A stretch of DNA of 64,000 bases. Origin: Planctomycetota bacterium. Its GTDB lineage: Bacteria > Planctomycetota > UBA8742 > UBA2392. Numbering within the stretch: the stretch's first letter is position 1; each line of letters begins with the position of its first letter. The notes below the pieces were generated by a model. The model worked only from the letters and a program-made list of their open reading frames with translations, had not been told where the DNA came from and searched no databases. This document shows positions 60,611 to 64,000 of this stretch, piece after piece. Both the position numbers and the translations under genes were made by a program. The stretch covers positions 682,001-746,000 of the forward strand of contig JADKGX010000001.1 of NCBI GenBank assembly GCA_016722065.1, given 5' to 3'.

Positions 60611-62014
60611 CTATTTGGCAGCATTGGCGGGCGAGTCGACTGGCGCGTTGGTCGCGCCATTGCTACCGGCGAGCTTGTCACTGCCGCTCAGGGCCGCCGC
60701 ACCGCCAAGGCCCAGAGCCGCAATCAGGCTGCCCCAGCGAATCACGCGCGCCAGTACCGTGCCCACCGGCGCAAGCATCTTGAACACCAGCCCCAGAAAC
60801 TCCTTGCGGCCAAGGCTTTCATACTTGGTTTGCAGGTATTCCATCTGCTGAAGGGCCAACGACATCTTTAGCTGCACTTGCACCCGTTGCAGGTCGTCTT
60901 CAATGCCCGGCACATCCTTCATGGTGCCCAGGCGCGTGCGGGCGTCACGATAGCTGGCCTCCAGGCCCTCGATGGCCGCGTTGACATTGCCGCGCAGTTC
61001 ATTGCGTACGCTGCTCCAGGTAACCCCAAAGGCTGTTGCCAGAAGAACGACCAGCCCGATCAACCCAGCAAAGTCACTGACCGAGCCCTTGGTGTAAAAC
61101 ACATAGCCCGCATGAATGATGCCGTAGACAAAAACCAGGCTGCCAGCCTGCGCCGTTACGTTGAACAGCGGCCGATACTGTCGTTCGGTCAGCACCAGGT
61201 CGACCGTATCGACGAAATCATACTTGCGCAGAATCGCGCGAACCACAATCGCGCCCGCCAGCATCAGGAAGCAGTAGTAACCGTACATCAGCCATTCGAA
61301 ACTCCAGATGGCCAGCAAGAGCCACGCCTCCATGTTGCGCACGGTGACGTCAATCAGCTTCAAGTAAGGCGAATCCTCGCCAAAAATGCGCGCGTAAAAA
61401 TCCGTGCTTCCAAAGAAGTAAAGGGCCTCGTAGATCACAAACGGGGCTGCAATCGCCAGCGCAAAAAAGTTCACGCGCGTGCCCAGAAACCAGCGTTTGT
61501 AGCGGGCCAGTTCGTCGGCCCTGACATCCAGGTGCGCAAAGGCCTTGTCGAAATTCCGGCTGTAGATGCCCTTGAAAAGGCGCAACGAAAGGAAATGCAG
61601 AAACAGCAACAAGGGCTGCAGTTGCCATTGGCGATCGCGCACGAAATCCCACAGCGTGTGCCCCAGGTTGTCAAAGCCCAAGGCCGCAATCCGTGCCGAA
61701 AGCCCAAGCAGCCAGACCACCGTGCAGATGATGTAGGCGGCGAAAAAGTAACGCTTCACTTCGCCTGGCAGGGCGCGATCCAGCCACCAGGAGTTCTTGA
61801 CCTGCTTGAAATTGGCGGCGTCAAAAACGTCCGCATCGGAGGCCTCGCGCCGTTCGCCAGCCTGAAACACGTTTTCAACCAGCGAACCCACGTTGCGCGC
61901 GAAACCTGTCGTGGAGTTTGTGGTTTCCTGCCGCGGCTCATGGGCCAGTGGCACGACAGCCGCCTCCGCCAGCAGGTGCGCTTCCTGCGTGTCCTTGTTG
62001 CCTTGCCCGCTCAT
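60611..62014 (-). CDS. Multi-span membrane protein with coiled-coil tail, unknown
   Basis: 467 residues from the ATG at 62014. The first 95 residues are polar (DTQEAHLLAEAAVVPLAHEP). About six membrane helices follow between residues 100 and 330 (FFAAYIICTVVWLLGLSARI, VNFFALAIAAPFVIYEALYF and YCFLMLAGAIVVRAIL among them). Next is a cytosolic helical segment (NVNAAIEGLEASYRDARTRL, DLQRVQVQLKMSLALQQMEY), then a final hydrophobic part and an Ala/Ser-rich end. No transporter or enzyme motif is recognised. It is divergent from two small membrane protein genes. Confidence 0.65.
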   Translation of the reverse strand: MSGQGNKDTQEAHLLAEAAVVPLAHEPRQETTNSTTGFARNVGSLVENVFQAGERREASDADVFDAANFKQVKNSWWLDRALPGEVKRYFFAAYIICTVVWLLGLSARIAALGFDNLGHTLWDFVRDRQWQLQPLLLFLHFLSLRLFKGIYSRNFDKAFAHLDVRADELARYKRWFLGTRVNFFALAIAAPFVIYEALYFFGSTDFYARIFGEDSPYLKLIDVTVRNMEAWLLLAIWSFEWLMYGYYCFLMLAGAIVVRAILRKYDFVDTVDLVLTERQYRPLFNVTAQAGSLVFVYGIIHAGYVFYTKGSVSDFAGLIGLVVLLATAFGVTWSSVRNELRGNVNAAIEGLEASYRDARTRLGTMKDVPGIEDDLQRVQVQLKMSLALQQMEYLQTKYESLGRKEFLGLVFKMLAPVGTVLARVIRWGSLIAALGLGGAAALSGSDKLAGSNGATNAPVDSPANAAK

Positions 62015-62084
62015 GTGCCCATGATGCCATGGTGTCGCCCAGCGACCAGCCGCGCAATTGGACGGCCTTTGGTAACCTGCGCCA

Positions 62085-62621
62085 ATGGAATACTCCAAGA
62101 CCGCCGGCCTGGCTGCCATGGCCATCGTTCCCGCGATTGTTCTGTGCTGGCTGATGAACATGAATCTTGTGGGCTGGCTGGGTGCCTGGTTTGCCAGTGG
62201 CGGCGCAGCCTGGCTGGTGGGCGCCTTGCTGGTGGCTGCCTTCGCCTTTGGTTTTGCCGCGCTTTGGGTGGGCGTGGTTGGCAAGCAATCCGGGCTGAAG
62301 AAACTGCCTTTGCCGCTGACCGGGCTGATTTTTGGCGCGGTGGTCGGGTTGATCTGCGCCACGCTGGTTCCGCTGCTTCTAAGCGCTATTGCGGGCAATC
62401 CTGGCATGTCACAGGCCGGCTTTGGCGACGTGATTGTCAGCGCCTTCGGCGTCCATATTGTGCCGGCCCTGCCGGACCTTGGTTTTGACCCGCCATTGAA
62501 GTCCATGGCGCGCGACGAATGGGTCAGCCGCGATGCGCACGGCGCGCGCCTGCTGCCTTTTGTGGTTGCGTTTTCAAGCTTCGGGCTGACGCTTGCACTG
62601 TTTGACAAACGCGGACGTTGA
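62085..62621 (+). CDS. Membrane protein, tandem paralogue 1
   Basis: 178 residues with four likely membrane helices (AGLAAMAIVPAIVLCWLM; WLVGALLVAAFAFGFAALWV; PLTGLIFGAVVGLICATLVP; LLPFVVAFSSFGLTLALF). Shared with the next gene are MNMNLVGWLGAWFA against MDVNYAAWVGAWLA, and GLIFGAVVG against GLVFGAVLG, followed by a VP and an IAG block, and an RDEW/RDKPW element before the last helix. A gene duplication is evident. No known family. Confidence 0.65.
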   Translation: MEYSKTAGLAAMAIVPAIVLCWLMNMNLVGWLGAWFASGGAAWLVGALLVAAFAFGFAALWVGVVGKQSGLKKLPLPLTGLIFGAVVGLICATLVPLLLSAIAGNPGMSQAGFGDVIVSAFGVHIVPALPDLGFDPPLKSMARDEWVSRDAHGARLLPFVVAFSSFGLTLALFDKRGR

Positions 62622-62666
62622 TATCCGTCGCGCGGGCCGCTGTTACAATGAATGCGGAGGTACCCC

Positions 62667-63242
62667 ATGCCCATCCTGCGCGTTCTTGGTGTCGCGTTGC
62701 TGGCGCTGACCCTGGCACTGGGGTTGTTCTGGGCCATGGACGTGAATTACGCCGCCTGGGTGGGCGCCTGGCTGGCCCCCAAGCGGCAATACGCGGCCGG
62801 GTTTGGCGTGATCATCGTCTTTGGGTTGTTTTTTACATGGTTCTATGCGCGCTTCATTGGCGACAAGTTTCCTGGCCCCGGTATGGTCCGTGGGCTGGTT
62901 TTCGGCGCGGTCCTGGGTGCCTGCGCGATCTGGGTGATTCCCTACACCCTGGACACAATTGCCGGATTTGTGGGCAACACCCAGGTCGTGTACGGCGGGC
63001 GCGGTATCGTCGACAAAGACCACAAGACCGCCGATCAGCAGATGGAGGAATTGTTGACTCAGGTGGAGCCCTGCCCGCCCATTCGCGGCGTGAAGCCGCC
63101 TTTGGCTAAGTTGACGCGCGACAAGCCCTGGGCACCAGCCGATGCCTGGAAGGGCCGAATGCTGCCCTTTGGGATTGCGTTTCTTTTGTACGGGCTGGTA
63201 ATAGGCGCGCTGTTGAGCGAGAAATTCGACCCCAAGAAATAG
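62667..63242 (+). CDS. Membrane protein, tandem paralogue 2
   Basis: 191 residues from the ATG at 62667, with GCGGAGG just upstream; an in-frame ATG at 62652 lies inside that site. The membrane helix pattern matches the preceding paralogue, with a longer extracellular or cytosolic loop (DKDHKTADQQMEELLTQVEP, CPPIRGVKPP) before the last helix. The short distance (45 bases) and same orientation suggest one transcript. Unknown function. Confidence 0.65.
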   Translation: MPILRVLGVALLALTLALGLFWAMDVNYAAWVGAWLAPKRQYAAGFGVIIVFGLFFTWFYARFIGDKFPGPGMVRGLVFGAVLGACAIWVIPYTLDTIAGFVGNTQVVYGGRGIVDKDHKTADQQMEELLTQVEPCPPIRGVKPPLAKLTRDKPWAPADAWKGRMLPFGIAFLLYGLVIGALLSEKFDPKK

Positions 63243-63245
63243 TCC

Positions 63246-64000
63246 ATGCAACCCATTGTCCTGACCCATGGTGGCGCCGGGGGGCCTTCCGCCGATGCGC
63301 CTGAACCACCCAATGCCCGATCTGAGTGGGCCGCCGCCTGCCAGCACGCAGCCCAGGCCGGGCTGGCCGCGCTGGTGGCAGCCAGCAGCGACCAGTCCCT
63401 GGCAGCCGTGATCGCCGCGGCCATCATTTTGGAAGACGACCCGCGCTTCAACGCAGGCACGGGCGCTAACCTGCGCCTTGATGGAAGCCTGGAACTGGAC
63501 GCCAGCCTGGCAACCAGTGATGGCCGCTTTGCCGCCGTGGCCTGCCTGCGGGCGACCAAAAATCCGGTCCTGGTGGCACGCGCAGTCATGAACACACCAC
63601 ACATTCTGCTGTGTGGCGAAGGCGCGACGCGCTTTGCCCGCCAGCAGGGCTTCCCCGAGGCCGCCATGGTTACCGAAAAGGCGCTAAAACGCTGGAAAGC
63701 AGCCCGCGAACGCCTGCAAAGCGGCAACCTGCGTCCCTATGAGGAACGTTGGCGCGACATGCAGTTTCACGGCACGATCGGGGCTGTGGCCCGCGCCCCG
63801 GATGGCACCTTTGCCGTCAGTTGCAGCACCGGCGGCACCAGCATGATGCTGCCCGGACGGATCGGCGATACCCCAATCTGGGGCGCTGGCGTCTTCGCCG
63901 GAGAACACGGCGCGGTCTGTGCCACCGGCCACGGGGAACTTTGCATCAAGCGCATGGGGGCGTTTTCGGTGTACCAGCGCATGGCCGCTGGCGCAGACGC
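63246..64000 (+). CDS. Isoaspartyl peptidase / L-asparaginase (Ntn), 5' part
   Basis: About 251 residues are visible; the gene runs off the right edge. The start ATG at 63246 is three bases after the preceding gene. THGGAGG at the N-terminus, NAGTGANLRLDGSLELDAS, QFHGTIGAVARAPDGTFAVS (nucleophilic Thr of the processed beta-subunit), and STGGTSMMLPGRIGDTPIWG define the type 2 asparaginase / isoaspartyl dipeptidase family. The precursor cleaves itself before that Thr. It hydrolyses isoaspartyl peptides and asparagine. Confidence 0.9.
   Translation, partial: MQPIVLTHGGAGGPSADAPEPPNARSEWAAACQHAAQAGLAALVAASSDQSLAAVIAAAIILEDDPRFNAGTGANLRLDGSLELDASLATSDGRFAAVACLRATKNPVLVARAVMNTPHILLCGEGATRFARQQGFPEAAMVTEKALKRWKAARERLQSGNLRPYEERWRDMQFHGTIGAVARAPDGTFAVSCSTGGTSMMLPGRIGDTPIWGAGVFAGEHGAVCATGHGELCIKRMGAFSVYQRMAAGAD

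Overview
This is a GC-rich, gene-dense bacterial chromosome segment. About 52 protein genes, one tRNA gene and only short intergenic gaps are visible. Several features point to Planctomycetota or a close relative, by inference from gene content only: abundant ECF sigma factors with membrane-bound partners (one FecR-like, one carrying a PDZ domain), a Ser/Thr kinase with TPR repeats, a miniature LigD-type phosphoesterase, a single-chain MFS/acyltransferase/acyl-ACP-synthetase protein, a DUF4175-like membrane protein next to giant coiled-coil proteins, and small extragenic palindromes. No rRNA, CRISPR array, IS transposase or prophage was seen.

Layout. 1-7.7 kb: a heavy-metal RND efflux operon (YHS lipoprotein, outer-membrane factor, adaptor, pump, His-rich lipoprotein) with translationally overlapping genes, closed by a strong bidirectional terminator. 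7.7-19.8 kb: housekeeping genes (RNase R, a DUF899-like thioredoxin-fold protein, a SpoU methyltransferase, a two-gene HTH unit, mtnA, tRNA-Pro(GGG), glnE, mgtE). 19.8-26.5 kb, minus strand: two paralogous single-span membrane proteins, a membrane class III nucleotide cyclase broken by a one-base frameshift, a lipoprotein and a cupredoxin-like protein. 26.7-36.5 kb, plus strand: ECF sigma factor, FecR-like anti-sigma, DUF4175-like membrane protein, a 1311-residue secreted coiled-coil protein with an SGEK repeat, and a smaller secreted coiled-coil protein. This is the best candidate here for an undescribed envelope system.

36.5-48.3 kb: RNA, envelope and metabolic functions (truA, metallophosphoesterase, hpf, yvcK, mtfA, the three-domain Aas-like protein, an HtrA-like protease, hemW, lspA, pyrD). 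48.3-50.35 kb: an accessory island with a PD-(D/E)XK-type nuclease-like gene, a decayed 3' fragment of maf, and palindromes, placed between pyrD and the intact maf. 50.35-64 kb: maf, a YkgJ-type Cys-cluster protein, a second sigma factor with a PDZ-bearing membrane partner, the Ser/Thr kinase, ybeY-xer, a methyltransferase, gamma-glutamyltransferase, an inositol-monophosphatase-like enzyme, secreted and membrane proteins of unknown role, and the 5' part of an isoaspartyl-peptidase gene cut by the window edge.

Functional themes: metal handling (efflux pump, YHS protein, cupredoxin, MgtE), signalling to and from the envelope (two sigma/anti-sigma pairs, cyclase, kinase), and RNA and ribosome maintenance (RNase R, YbeY, HPF, TruA, TrmH-type enzyme). 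Functions come from motif reading; no database search was possible.
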